Positions 1 to 9,426 of a DNA stretch of 64,000 bases are shown here, one piece after another. The first letter of the stretch is position 1, and every line of letters starts with the position of its first letter. The position numbers were made by a program, and so were the translations under genes. Below the pieces are notes generated by a model. It did no database searches. It had not been told where the DNA came from and saw only the letters and a program-made list of their open reading frames with translations. This DNA comes from Ochromonas danica (taxonomy: Eukaryota; Sar; Chrysophyceae; Chromulinales; Chromulinaceae), in NCBI GenBank assembly GCA_015146655.1, contig VKHL01000092.1, positions 47,587-111,586 on the forward strand, in the 5' to 3' direction.

Positions 1-369
1 CAGTTCTCGACTATGTTCCATAGCGGAATAGTATTCAACATCAGATGGAATACCCATCATAGCAATCGGAATCCATCCACGAAATAAACCTTTTAAACCA
101 ACTGTAGCCATTGATTGACGCATTGCTTTAGTGACACTTTGATGTTGAATCTGTTGTGCTTCAGAGATAAGAGAAGAGGATGCTTGTTGTCGAATAGTAA
201 GGACGGTAAGAGGATGTGAGATAAAGGTAGTACTTAATGAGAAGGCTGTCAATAAAGCTGTGAAATATGACTTATCCATAGAACTATAATGTACCCAGGA
301 GTCATCATGACCTTCTGAGTCATGACTATGAGCTGCTGCAAGGGCTGGTTGATGACTTGGGTCCATCAT
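1..369 (-). CDS. Mitochondrial carrier family protein (SLC25A44-like), 5' part only
   Basis: The reading frame starts at a double ATG (369 and 366) and runs off the left edge, leaving about 122 residues. After a polar, His-rich N-terminus comes a hydrophobic helix followed by the degenerate carrier signature HPLTVLTIRQQ. A helix then ends GLKGLFRGWIP, the loop signature of one carrier repeat, followed by a helix around GIPSDVEYYSAMEHSR, so just over one of the usual three repeats is visible. The normally acidic residue of the PX[D/E]XX[K/R] motif is Thr here, as in divergent carriers. The family moves metabolites across the mitochondrial inner membrane. The SLC25A44-like assignment (branched-chain amino acid carrier group) rests on general resemblance only. 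Confidence 0.7.
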   Translation of the reverse strand, partial: MMDPSHQPALAAAHSHDSEGHDDSWVHYSSMDKSYFTALLTAFSLSTTFISHPLTVLTIRQQASSSLISEAQQIQHQSVTKAMRQSMATVGLKGLFRGWIPIAMMGIPSDVEYYSAMEHSREL

Positions 370-1487
370 CTTTTATATGATAACTATGACTTGCCTACAC
401 CAACTATCCAAGAACTACTAGGAAAGGAAGATAGGACAATAGAATGTCAATGGAATAAGTAGAATCCCTCTAGGAGGGAAATAGAAAGAATGAAAGAATG
501 AATGAAAGAAAGAATGAAATGAATGGGTGCTGCAGCTGCTGAAGTTGTTCTGCTGCTGCAACTCTCAACTAATTCCACGCAACACCACAACACCACCAGA
601 AAACACACCCTTGGTTTGGGTGTTGCATTATTGTGATGCGTGGGGTGCATATTGGATTTGGTCATTGAAAATGCTTGCAATCTCAGATGTACAGTACAGT
701 ACACGACAAAAGTACTAGATCTTATCTAAACGTTAAAGATATAAGACATGCGCTTATCGAGGCAAGATGAGTTGAAAGAAGATCGTGTGTTTGTAGAACA
801 TTCTTTCTTTATAACTTTTGTTTTTGCCGAACGAACATTCGCTTCTTAAAAAAAAACACTGAGTGCGGTGACTGAACGCATGACAACATGCCGCCAAGTC
901 ATGTCAAACGTATCTGTGCTGGTGCTGTGGTGATTCACAATCGAAATTTCCCACAAACCTGCCTGGATCTGTACTTGGGCGCAATGTAAACACTTTCATG
1001 ATTCATTGCCCCGGCAAACAAACGTCATGCAATGAACCGCAGAATTGTTTGTGTTTCACCCGCGGCCAGTTCGCGGCAGGTTCTCTCCATCAGATTTCGC
1101 AATCACATTGTTCGCCATGAGCATATTTCAAACATTCCTGTTCATCATTGCATGTTCAAGACACAATATGCAAGGATGATCAGAAGTGTTTAAAATATGC
1201 TCACGCCGAACAATGTTTAACAGTTGTTTAGTCTGTGTGGTCTGGTGAGTTGTTTAATGGGGTCTCTTGACTGTTATGTTATCCATAACTCTATTTGAGT
1301 AAGACATTCATTCTGATGCTATAGAAACTTTTGAATAACTTGTGTTGATTAATTACTCTTAAAGAATTAGATGACACACGCTTCAGATTACTAAGATGTT
1401 AAGATACTGCGAAGATAAGATATTGTCTGTCAAAGTATCGCATTAACTGACTCGTGGAAATGGCGATGAATAATCATTCTTTATTGT
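370..1487. other. Intergenic region with GAAT-type repeats and a 112-nt foldback
   Basis: No convincing gene is visible between the carrier and the acetyltransferase. It holds an imperfect GAAT/GAAA repeat at about 485-524, a TGCGTGGG word at 637-644 that recurs in other promoters here, and an imperfect inverted repeat at 1105-1216 listed separately. Short open frames at 447-718 look like chance. Confidence 0.6.
1105..1216. repeat. Long imperfect inverted repeat (foldback)
   Basis: The arm at 1105-1157 pairs with the arm at 1164-1216 around a six-base loop (1158-1163). Comparing the arms by eye gives about 44 matches in 53 positions, with no gap needed. Both outer ends read ACATTGTTCG when each is read inward. 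It could be a small non-autonomous transposon, a hairpin RNA precursor, or a decayed inverted duplication. No flanking target-site duplication is obvious. Confidence 0.7.
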
Positions 1488-2362
1488 TTAGTTTGAAACT
1501 TGCCGAGGCTCTCGAATCATGAACCAATTCTTATAGGCATACTTCTCTTCACCATCTTTGGGATGAAAGACTTCCTCAAACACTAGCTTGAAGCCACTAG
1601 AATGGTACACACACACATACATATATACGTACATATATACGTACATACACACACACACACACACACACATACACACACACACACACACACACAGGGAAAA
1701 ATACACAATCATATTCATATACAACACCGACACCATTGAGTGGAGGAAAGACACATGAAGTGGTAAGATCAGAACACTTACAGTCGAGAATAGAAAGTGA
1801 CATTTCGTTCTTCTTGTGTACCCAAGACAACAGGTAAACCTTGTCGATCAGCTTCTTTCAAAGCTTCACCCAACAGCTTACTACCTAGTCCTTTCCCTTG
1901 CATAGCAGGATTGACAATCATTCGTTGTAACTGTAAATGAGATCTACCTTGCATAATCTTAGCAAAAAGATCATCATGATGATCTGCTCCATAGAGTAGA
2001 CGCATGAACGTTGTCCAACCATAAATGAAAAACAAAGTGAGTAACCCGTGTACAATCTTATCCCATAGAGAGAATTCTAGATTAGCAGGTACTAGCATAA
2101 AGCTACACACTAGCTCCTGACGGGAATCATCAGTGTAGTAACAATGGATTGAGTTGGTAGCTTTGCTCTGTACCATAGAGAGATTTCTCTGGAAGAGTTC
2201 TTGTAGATGATACTGCTTCTCTTCCTCTGATCCTCGAAAGATCTCAACATAGGAAGGAGTGTTAAGAAAGGCTTTGGCAATTACTTTGCTTACTTCATTT
2301 AATTCATTCTCTCCTAATGGAGTAGGAGAACGATAGAAAGAAGTGGTAGTAGTACTTGTCAT
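1488..2362 (-). CDS. GNAT family N-acetyltransferase
   Basis: Two exons (1782-2362 and 1488-1596) are joined across an intron at 1597-1781 with GTAAGT and TAG ends, giving 229 residues. The GNAT fold is visible. LQRMIVNPAMQGKGLGSKLL, around residues 140-160, is the acetyl-CoA-binding motif A with the Q/R-x-x-G-x-G/A pattern (QGKGLG). The join restores FYSRLGFKLVFEE, the typical motif B 'YxxxGF' ending. A hydrophobic stretch with FFIYGW lies in the middle. The family acetylates amines with acetyl-CoA; the substrate cannot be told. The intron holds a CA-rich microsatellite. The gene is divergent from uS9m, with about 240 bp between the start codons. Confidence 0.85.
1604..1693. repeat. CA/TG microsatellite inside the GNAT intron
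   Basis: Mostly CA dinucleotides, including two copies of an ATATATACGTAC-like unit near 1621-1646. It fills much of the intron and does not touch either splice site. Confidence 0.9.
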
Positions 2363-2599
2363 TTTAGTGAAGGTTTGTGTTGTTCAAAGAGGGGGTGGGG
2401 TGGGGAGGGATAGAAAGGATTTCAATTCTGTCACAGACAGTCTAGTCTACTATGGACGACGACTACGGTATTGTATCTACTTATCATATCTTGTCCAATA
2501 GGATGCTGGGAGGAGCTCCTGACCGCTAGATACTGTATGACAGATGACAGACCCAAGGTCTAGCTTTTTAGAGATTAACTTAACAAGTCTGTCAAGTTA

Positions 2600-3527
2600 A
2601 TGGTCTCTCTGCTTGGCTTTGTTGTTGGCTTGGGTTTGTTGTTTGGCGCTGCAGGGCAAAGAAGAAGAAGAAGACGAAAAAGAAGGATGATGATGAGCCT
2701 TTCGTCCCGAACTTTAGTCACTCCTTTCATTAGAAAGGTTAGGTTAAGTCCATTATCAACAGCTGCTGCTTCTTTTCAACAGAAGACAGTTCAGGTATAG
2801 AATAAATAAATAAATACAATTAATTAGTATATAAACATCATCACTCACCGTTTTCCTTGTCATCGTCAATCTTCTTCTTCTCCTCTACCTCTCTCCTCTA
2901 TTGATCCCGTAGAATAATGCTACTGCCTTTGTGGTCAACGAAACAAGTGAATCAGCGGTAAATCCTCATATGGATGCACACGGCAGAGTATATGCTACGG
3001 GGAGAAGGAAAACTAGTGTGGCAAGAGTATGGATCAAAGAAGGCAGTGGACAGTTCTTGGTCAATGACAAGAACGTTGCAGAATACTTCCAACCTCTTCA
3101 ACGATCAGATGTCTTAACACCTTTCCTTGTTTCAGAAACAGGAGGTCTATTTGATGTCTTTTCCACTGTCAAAGGTGGTGGCATGTCTGGTCAGTCGTCC
3201 ATGACAGTCTATCTACTCACTCTTCTTCTTCTAATTTGATGATGTTCTGTCTGTCTACTTGTTTGTTGGTCTGGTTAATTAGGTCAAGCAGGTGCGATAA
3301 GATTAGGACTGAGCAGAGCTTTACAAAAGTACAACGCAGCACTGCGTTCTCCTTTGAAGAAAGGTAATATCACTCTGTTGTGCTTTTTGTTATGATCTAG
3401 GACATGATTTTGATGATCTTCTTGTTCTATGGTAGCTGGTTATCTAACAAGAGATGCCAGAAGAGTGGAGAGAAAGAAGCCTGGTCAGAAGAAGGCCCGT
3501 AAGCAATACCAGTGGGTCAAGCGTTAA
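2600..3527 (+). CDS. Mitochondrial (organellar) ribosomal protein uS9
   Basis: Four exons (2600-2794, 2913-3189, 3283-3363, 3436-3527) join in frame to 214 residues. The first exon encodes a hydrophobic then strongly Arg/Ser-rich leader typical of organelle import. The S9 domain follows, with GRVYATGRRKTSVARVW, then VKGGGMSGQAGAIRLGLSRAL spanning the second intron. It ends DARRVERKKPGQKKARKQYQWVKR, close to the usual S9 C-terminal KKxGxxKAR...KR tail that reaches the small-subunit P site. A plastid location is possible because of the hydrophobic start, but S9 is usually plastid-encoded in red-lineage algae, so mitochondrion is preferred. A TTAACTTAA word lies just upstream (about 2575-2583). 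Confidence 0.9.
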
Positions 3528-3755
3528 AACAACTAGACTATTGTTAGACTTGACTAATTCTCATTCCTTCTCTCTATTTCACTCACGCGCATACTTCATC
3601 ATACCACTAAAGATACGTTTGATTTGCATCGGCAGTGCAAGTAATTAGGGCATCATTACATTACGGTTAGAAAGCTATGGATACATGGTCAGAAGGTTGC
3701 AGTCAGAAAGGAATGCAGAAAGTGTAGTAGTACTACAGAAGATATCTTATGCACT

Positions 3756-4999
3756 CTATGCCTTCTTGATGAAATCTCGGAACTCCTTCTCTGTGGCGGA
3801 CTTTTCCGCTTCACTCATGACCTCCAACTTGGCGGACAACTCTTGTGTCTGCTTCCAGATGTCAAGACCATTCTTGCCAAACTTCTCAACAACGGAGGCA
3901 TCAAAGAAACCTTTAGGATCTGCCTTGAACTTGCTCATGCGTTCCTTCATCTTCGCAAGGTTGCGACCATACTTAGCTTCGAACTCCTCCTCAGGAGTCA
4001 ATTGGTGGTGATCTGCATCATGATGGCCATGATGATGAGTGGCTTTCTTGGAAGCCAAGCGAGCCATCTCATCAATCTCCTTCTCTTGAGCAACACGATA
4101 AGCTTCCCATTCCGCTGGGGTCTGAGGGAAAGACTCCAACTTAGTGCGCAATGCCTGATAGTGCTTCTTGGATTGCTCATCAGGGAAAGGATCATTAGCG
4201 CGAGCAAGAAGCTTCTGATAGGTAGCATCCAACTCTTTGAATGCCTGCTCTTTCAATTCATCGAGTTGTTTACGAGCATCGGTGGCATCTAAGCTAACAT
4301 TCTCCTTGCTATATCCAGGGACATTAAGAGTACCATCTAAAGCAGCACCAAAGAGTTCTTTCAAGTTGTTATATGGAAGACCACCTTTCTCTTCTTCAGT
4401 GAAAGGAACAGTTAAGTCACGAAGATTAGCCTTGGGATAGTATTTCTGCAATAACTCGAAGTCATTGACAGGAAGACTCTTAGCGTCTCTCTTATTGGTC
4501 TTAGAGACTTCAGCAGTCCATTTAGAGATATTCTCAAAAATCTTTAACCATTCCTCATCATTGACCTCACGTTCTGCTACCCAATCAAAGTCTTCACCTA
4601 ACTTTCCTTGCAATGTGAGGTCAAGATAATAGGTATAATAGAGATCACGATATTCCTTTAACTCAGGATAGTTAGCAGCAGAGAAAGGAAGTTCTTTGCC
4701 TTTCTTTTCCACAAGACGATTTAATCGATACTGCCAATAGAAGTCAGGACCTGGAATAATGTCCAACTCTTCCGCTTGGGCAGTGGTAGTTGACATAGAA
4801 AGACCTGGAATAGCACAAGGAAATAAAGAATATGTATAAGGTGAATTATAATGACAGGGGTTGTGCAATTTCCAGTGCAAGAATTTAAGGATATTTGCAT
4901 ACCTTTGAAGATAAATCCACTTCGTTTAGTTTGTCCATTCAAAAATGCAGTTGAGACAACTAAAATAGACAAACAAATAGCTAAGAAAAGATAGCTCAT
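3756..4999 (-). CDS. Plastid-targeted His-rich protein of unknown function
   Basis: Two exons (4903-4999 and 3756-4804; intron 4805-4902) give 381 residues. The N-terminus MSYLFLAICLSILVVSTAF is a signal peptide ending in an AF-type site, followed by a basic stretch (NGQTKRSGFIFKG). This matches the bipartite plastid presequence of heterokont-type algae. I do not recognise the mature part. It is soluble, helical and highly charged, with aromatic-rich segments (PDFYWQYRLNRL, YRDLYYTYYLDL) and a cluster of His residues at about 289-299 (THHHGHHDADHH) that could bind metal. The start at 4999 is chosen because the signal peptide begins there; an upstream in-frame ATG (5077) would bury it. A GTTGACGTCAGAG word lies upstream (about 5213-5225). 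Confidence 0.75.
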
Positions 5000-5368
5000 G
5001 ATAGAGACAGAGTATATGAAAGAGAGAATGTCAGATAGGAGGGGATGAAATGAGAAGATGTCGAAGTGAGAAAGCAAAGGTCGAAGGAACAGGAAAGACA
5101 GACCAGCAGCAGAGCAGTCAGTCAGCAGTCAGTCAGCCCCCTCTGCAGTCAGTCACCCACACACACTCACACTCACACAGAGAGGTTGTTGCAGCACGAA
5201 GCCAAAAGCGAAGTTGACGTCAGAGCCAACCCACAAACCCCACCCTGCCTGCCTGCGTGGCTAATACACTATGGTTAACATAACAATAAACAACGCAAGA
5301 CAATAATATCTTACCTTTTTCGTCCTCATCCATACAAAAGCAAAGCAATAATAGTAAATATAAAAAAT
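5000..5368. promoter_or_regulatory. Divergent promoter region of the His-rich plastid gene and THOC7
   Basis: It contains a CAGTCAGT-rich stretch (about 5106-5153), CACACTC repeats, a bZIP-type TGACGTCA at 5215-5222 and a one-mismatch form of TGCGTGGG near 5253. Roles are inferred only from recurrence of these words upstream of other genes in the window. Confidence 0.4.
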
Positions 5369-6130
5369 ATGATTGATAATAAGCATCTTGAACAACGACT
5401 CTTATTAAAAGAATCAGTTATTGGAGCATCTTCTCTAGCACGTTGTGCTGTGAAGTTAAGTGGATGTAAACCATTAGGAGGAGGGACGACTAACTGGGAC
5501 AGCAAGTCAGTGGATATCTTCCTAAGAGAACTTTCTCTTTATCGTCTAGAAATAGAAAAATCTAATCGTAGTTTAAGAAGTTTTCCATCTCAATTAAAAG
5601 AATATGAAGAACTTGAAAATTCAATTCAAAAGAAAATTCTTTCTGCTACAGAAGAAATTGAAGAATTAAAAGAAAAATTAAGACAAGCTAAAGAAGTTCG
5701 TACTCATCGTAAAGAATTAGAAGATTTAGCTATTGTAGTTAATCAAGAGCAAAGGTCTTCATTAACAAAGCGGAAGATCTCAGAAATAACTGAAAGTATC
5801 CTATCTGTGAAAGATACGAAGAAGAAAGTTGATAATGAAATTCTTACTCGTTTCTCTCAAGTTGAGAAGTTAATGACTATGATTGAAGAGTTAGAGATGA
5901 AGTTAGGAGGAGAAGAAGATGGTGGTATTGATGGAGAAGAAGAACGTGATCGTGAAGATGATCGAGGAGGAGGTGACAAGGGTACAGGGGGTGATGGTGG
6001 TGTAGCAGAGGCTAATGGTAATGGTGGTGGTGGTGGAGGAGAAGATGGAGAAATCGTAGCAGAAGATACCATGAGCTTGGATGAAGAAGGTCTTCTTCTA
6101 GAAGATGGTAAAGAAGCGGGAGAGGTCTAG
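5369..6130 (+). CDS. THOC7: THO complex subunit 7-like protein
   Basis: A single exon of 253 residues. Residues about 45-180 form a long coiled coil with the family pattern: FLRELSLYRLEIEKS, a conserved EYEELENSIQKKI segment, LRQAKEVRTHRKELEDLAIVV, then a second helix ending VEKLMTMIEELEMKL. THOC7 belongs to the THO/TREX complex, which couples transcription to mRNA export in the nucleus. The last 70 residues are a low-complexity acidic and Gly-rich tail. The first 45 residues (LLLKESVIGASSLARCAVKLSG) match the short helical head of the family only loosely. The start follows an AT-rich leader, and upstream lies a CAGTCAGT-rich stretch. Confidence 0.75.
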   Translation: MIDNKHLEQRLLLKESVIGASSLARCAVKLSGCKPLGGGTTNWDSKSVDIFLRELSLYRLEIEKSNRSLRSFPSQLKEYEELENSIQKKILSATEEIEELKEKLRQAKEVRTHRKELEDLAIVVNQEQRSSLTKRKISEITESILSVKDTKKKVDNEILTRFSQVEKLMTMIEELEMKLGGEEDGGIDGEEERDREDDRGGGDKGTGGDGGVAEANGNGGGGGGEDGEIVAEDTMSLDEEGLLLEDGKEAGEV

Positions 6131-6229
6131 GCTAGCATCTGAATTTATGAAATTCCTTAACAAACACCCCTACACGCCCTGTGTCTATGTGGGCTAGAAT
6201 CTGGATTTATGAAATTCCTCAACATACAC
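6130..6229. repeat. Pair of 38-nt direct repeats after THOC7
   Basis: The segments at 6130-6167 and 6192-6229 are about 34/38 identical by eye (core ATTTATGAAATTCCT) and are separated by 24 bases. The first overlaps the last base of the THOC7 stop codon, so they lie in its 3' region. Confidence 0.8.
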
Positions 6230-6360
6230 TTCCCTAGACTATGATGGTCTACAGTATCTACAGTACCGTACTACACCACTAACTTCACTTCACACAGACA
6301 ACCCACACCGTAGCAGTACAGTACTGTAAGTAGACTAGACTAACCCTCTTCACTATTAAC

Positions 6361-7605
6361 TTAAGGAGCATACTTCACATAGCCTGTTCCTGCCTTGTCT
6401 ACCCAGGAAGCTTCGTCAGTCACATCAACACGTACTTGTCGTACATTCATATTAATTCGATGACTTCGTAAATAACTCAATACGATCTTATCCATCTCCT
6501 CAATACCATCATGATGACGATCATAATATGAATGAATACGAGTAGTCTCACCTGTTAATCTCTCTTCAACAGCTTCTGAGAGAATCACAGGTACTCCATG
6601 ATAACAATGACGACTTTCACCTGACATTACTACAGCATCACCACTACGTAAAAGAAGAGCATTAGGATGAATATCTTTTGTTCTTCCTCCCATTAAGAAG
6701 ACTGAAGCACAACCAATAGATAAAGAGACAATAGGATGATTTAAAGTATGTTCTGCATCATCAAGATGTCCTCCCATACATGATCCTAAAGGATAATAAT
6801 TAACAATAGCAGCTTCAGGAATTAAATCAGCATGAACTTCTTGTGCAATAAATCGACAAATCTCTGTTAATTCTATTGGAAAGAGAGATTTTACATTTCG
6901 TTGATACATACGTTTTGTCCAGTCATAATGATAACCTAGACAACTCCAACGTAATTTATTAAATCGAGTGAAATTATCCTTAGCCTTAATAGACTCTTCC
7001 CAAAGATTAGTGAGATCTTCTACTTCTTCTCTCTGTTGATGATGTTGTTGTTGCTTCTCTTCATGTACTCCTCCTCTTCCTCCTCCTACCTCTGTCTGCT
7101 GTTGTTGTTGTAGTTGTTGTTGTCTGTGTAGGTTAGAGAGGTTGGTATGTTCAGCTTTGGAATAGTCTAGTAATGCTCTTCTAGCCCAGAGTAACTGAGC
7201 ATTATCACATAATGCCTTAGAAAAGACAAAGAGACCAGGAGGATAGTTCTCTATTTCATAGATCACAGTACCTCCTCCTCCTCCTCCTCCTTCTTCTTCT
7301 TTACTACTGCAGCAGTCATGAGGTTCAGGACAGCAGCAGTGAGAGAGAGTCTTCACATAGCGAAGTCTCGCTGTACCACTATCACTAACACTATCACTAG
7401 GACTTGGGATGTTAATCACCTCAGACCAATCAAACAGAGTCTCTGTTGTCTCACTAGTACTAGTAGTAGCTGACCAAACTCGCTTTTTGTTTTTGTTTTC
7501 AACTTCTTGTTGTTTAGCTTTGATATAGTTTTTAAGATTGCGATCAACTATCCGATACTTATCCTCAGCATGGACTACTGGGGCATTTTCTACTGTACAA
7601 CTCAT
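6361..7605 (-). CDS. ALKBH1: AlkB homolog 1-like 2-oxoglutarate/Fe(II) dioxygenase
   Basis: A single exon of 414 residues. The catalytic half (about 215-410) begins RWSCLGYHYDWTKRMY. It has the Fe-binding pair in GGHLDDAEH (His280, Asp282), a distal His in SRHCYHGVP (about 333-336), and the 2-oxoglutarate-binding C-terminal INMNVRQVR typical of ALKBH1. The family demethylates tRNA and DNA bases, and ALKBH1 acts in nucleus and mitochondria. The N-terminal half has Gly-rich, Cys-rich and Gln-rich low-complexity inserts (about 90-195) that lengthen it. A separate 63-codon frame (7612-7803) ends seven bases before the start and looks like 5' leader. A TTAACTTAA word overlaps the 3' end. Confidence 0.88.
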   Translation of the reverse strand: MSCTVENAPVVHAEDKYRIVDRNLKNYIKAKQQEVENKNKKRVWSATTSTSETTETLFDWSEVINIPSPSDSVSDSGTARLRYVKTLSHCCCPEPHDCCSSKEEEGGGGGGGTVIYEIENYPPGLFVFSKALCDNAQLLWARRALLDYSKAEHTNLSNLHRQQQLQQQQQTEVGGGRGGVHEEKQQQHHQQREEVEDLTNLWEESIKAKDNFTRFNKLRWSCLGYHYDWTKRMYQRNVKSLFPIELTEICRFIAQEVHADLIPEAAIVNYYPLGSCMGGHLDDAEHTLNHPIVSLSIGCASVFLMGGRTKDIHPNALLLRSGDAVVMSGESRHCYHGVPVILSEAVEERLTGETTRIHSYYDRHHDGIEEMDKIVLSYLRSHRINMNVRQVRVDVTDEASWVDKAGTGYVKYAP

Positions 7606-8347
7606 TCTGTATCAATGAATGTAGTCTGAGGTAATGATCACAATATCACAAGGACAAGGAAGTGATTGGCCAAAAGCCAAGCCAGCAGAGACAGAGCCAG
7701 AGAGACAAGGAAGAGCATGAGGAGTCAACTTAAACCCAAATGACCAAATCTGGCGATTTAGAGCTGTGAGTGTTGACTTCTGTAACCTTTTCCATGCATT
7801 CAATACTATGCCCTCTAAGCTTCACTCTGCGAGGCTTTCTTCTTCTTCTTCTTCTTCCTTGTAGCTCATGAAATCACTCTACTTCAAAGAAAATAATGGA
7901 TATCTTTAGTTTTCTTTTTGTGAAAGTCAGAAAGCTAAATCTAGGAACGAGGAATCATGATCACTGTGAGGTTAGTTCTCTTGGGATTTAACTCATTTAA
8001 TAGCATTAAATTAACAACTCTGGTTCTACACTAGGTACTAGATTGAAACTATACTCCAAGAGCGAGGACTTCTGCAAGGAGCACACTCCTAGTGCTATCA
8101 TCATGAATTAGGAAGATGTTTCTTCATTACCCAATCCTGATCCATTAGCAAGTGGATAGTTTAGTTATCTTGTTGGTTAGGTTAATGGGTTGTCAGTTAT
8201 CGACATGTACTCACTTAGCAGCTGAATGCATCATCTCTTCTCCAACTAAACACTGTCGTTGTATAGTTTAAACCACCAAACTCTCCTTTACATGCCATGT
8301 CTACGCCATATGGCCCAGGCCATGGCATGGAATCATCCTAACCATGA
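7606..8347. other. Intergenic region
   Basis: No gene is recognised. It holds a CTT repeat (about 7839-7858) and, near 8291-8330, a hairpin whose arms CATGCCATG and CATGGCATG flank a CCATATGG core. This sits just beyond the 3' end of the HNH gene and may mark its transcript end. Confidence 0.5.
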
Positions 8348-8893
8348 CTAATAGCGGATATAGCGATGATCATGTAACTTAGCTGCCCACTTTGCATAGC
8401 GTCCGAATCGACTATCTTCAAGTAGTAATTCAATAGTATAGTATGACTCAGCTAGCTCTTCATTAGTGAAGAGACGATGGATCGTAGAATGACATAAACG
8501 ACAGATAGCAATGGTAGTATTCAAAGAAGAAGCAGGATAACCTTTCTTTTTCAAACGATTATGTACTTCTCGAGGGAAGACATGATGTCTTGAGCGACGA
8601 AGATGACGCTCACAGATCTGACAGCTACCGTCATCAACCTCCTCCTCCTCCTCCACCTCCTCCTCTGCTACTACAACTACTGCAGTAGTGTCTTTCTCTT
8701 CATAGCGCTCTTTCCAAAGGTCTTCTAGGAAGTCTGATCCTCCATAGATCTCTTCTAATCCTCCTAGTACTTCACGTGGGAGCATGTCTTGCATGAAGGA
8801 GAGGAAGGTATCCAGTGACTTCACAACATGTTCTTCTTCTTTAGCTAAATCACAGCATTCTTCTAGTAACTGAATCATTGTGTTGGGGTCCAT
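8348..8893 (-). CDS. HNH-type zinc domain protein
   Basis: A single exon of 181 residues. After an acidic N-terminal half with a Glu/Asp run (about 76-87), the C-terminal half has an HNH-like zinc/nuclease fold: CQIC, then HHVFPREVHNRLKKKGY, then CRLCHSTIHRLF. This gives two CxxC-type pairs and the HH/H metal-active residues. The tail (NEELAESYYTIELLL...WAAKL) matches a widespread eukaryotic HNH family by its LAxxYxTxxxLL pattern. Nuclease activity is possible but not established for this family. No organelle signal is seen. Confidence 0.7.
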   Translation of the reverse strand: MDPNTMIQLLEECCDLAKEEEHVVKSLDTFLSFMQDMLPREVLGGLEEIYGGSDFLEDLWKERYEEKDTTAVVVVAEEEVEEEEEVDDGSCQICERHLRRSRHHVFPREVHNRLKKKGYPASSLNTTIAICRLCHSTIHRLFTNEELAESYYTIELLLEDSRFGRYAKWAAKLHDHRYIRY

Positions 8894-9426
8894 GCTATCT
8901 GTTTGTTCTAATATATGGGAGAATGGGAGGTAGTAGTAGTCTATTATAAATGATTATGAACCATTGCAGAGAGGACAAAGAGAAGAGCAGGAAATGTTCT
9001 GGAAGGATTCAGAGAGATGTTGACAGACGCCCTGCTTTTGCTTTCCCAACAATCCTCTTCTGAGGCAACAATCCAACTCATGCCCAAATAGTTAACTTAA
9101 CACGAGAGTTAACTTAAGTTAACTGCTGGAGTTAACTTAAGACGAAATTAACTTTAGACGAGAAGTGAGGGAGCCGTTTCACCACATTTGAAACAGCCAC
9201 CACACCACCAACAACGACAACAACAACAACAACAATAGATCTCCTCTAGTCTGGTCGAAGGGAACACACATTACTAACACTATCATTAAATCTCTCTCCT
9301 CTCTCAAACTAACACAACTCATTCTTCTTAAATATTTTTCACTCTCTCTCTATCTATAATCAATTAATTAATATCATATTAATAATAATTACAATAATAA
9401 ATTAAAATCAAATCAAATCAAATAAA
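8894..9426. promoter_or_regulatory. Divergent promoter region with clustered TTAACTTAA words
   Basis: GTTAACTTAA occurs exactly at 9091-9100, 9108-9117 and 9131-9140, and a near copy at about 9148-9160 continues into TAGACG. AACTTAAGACG (9134-9144) also occurs upstream of the YciI-like gene (12134-12144). The rest is AT-rich leader with CAA repeats before the dynein start codon. Confidence 0.5.

Noticed and set aside
447-718. Short frames on both strands near 0.5 kb
   Set aside because: They lie over GAAT repeats and have no family likeness.
7612-7803. 63-codon frame just upstream of ALKBH1
   Set aside because: It ends seven bases before the ALKBH1 start and shows no domain; probably 5' leader.
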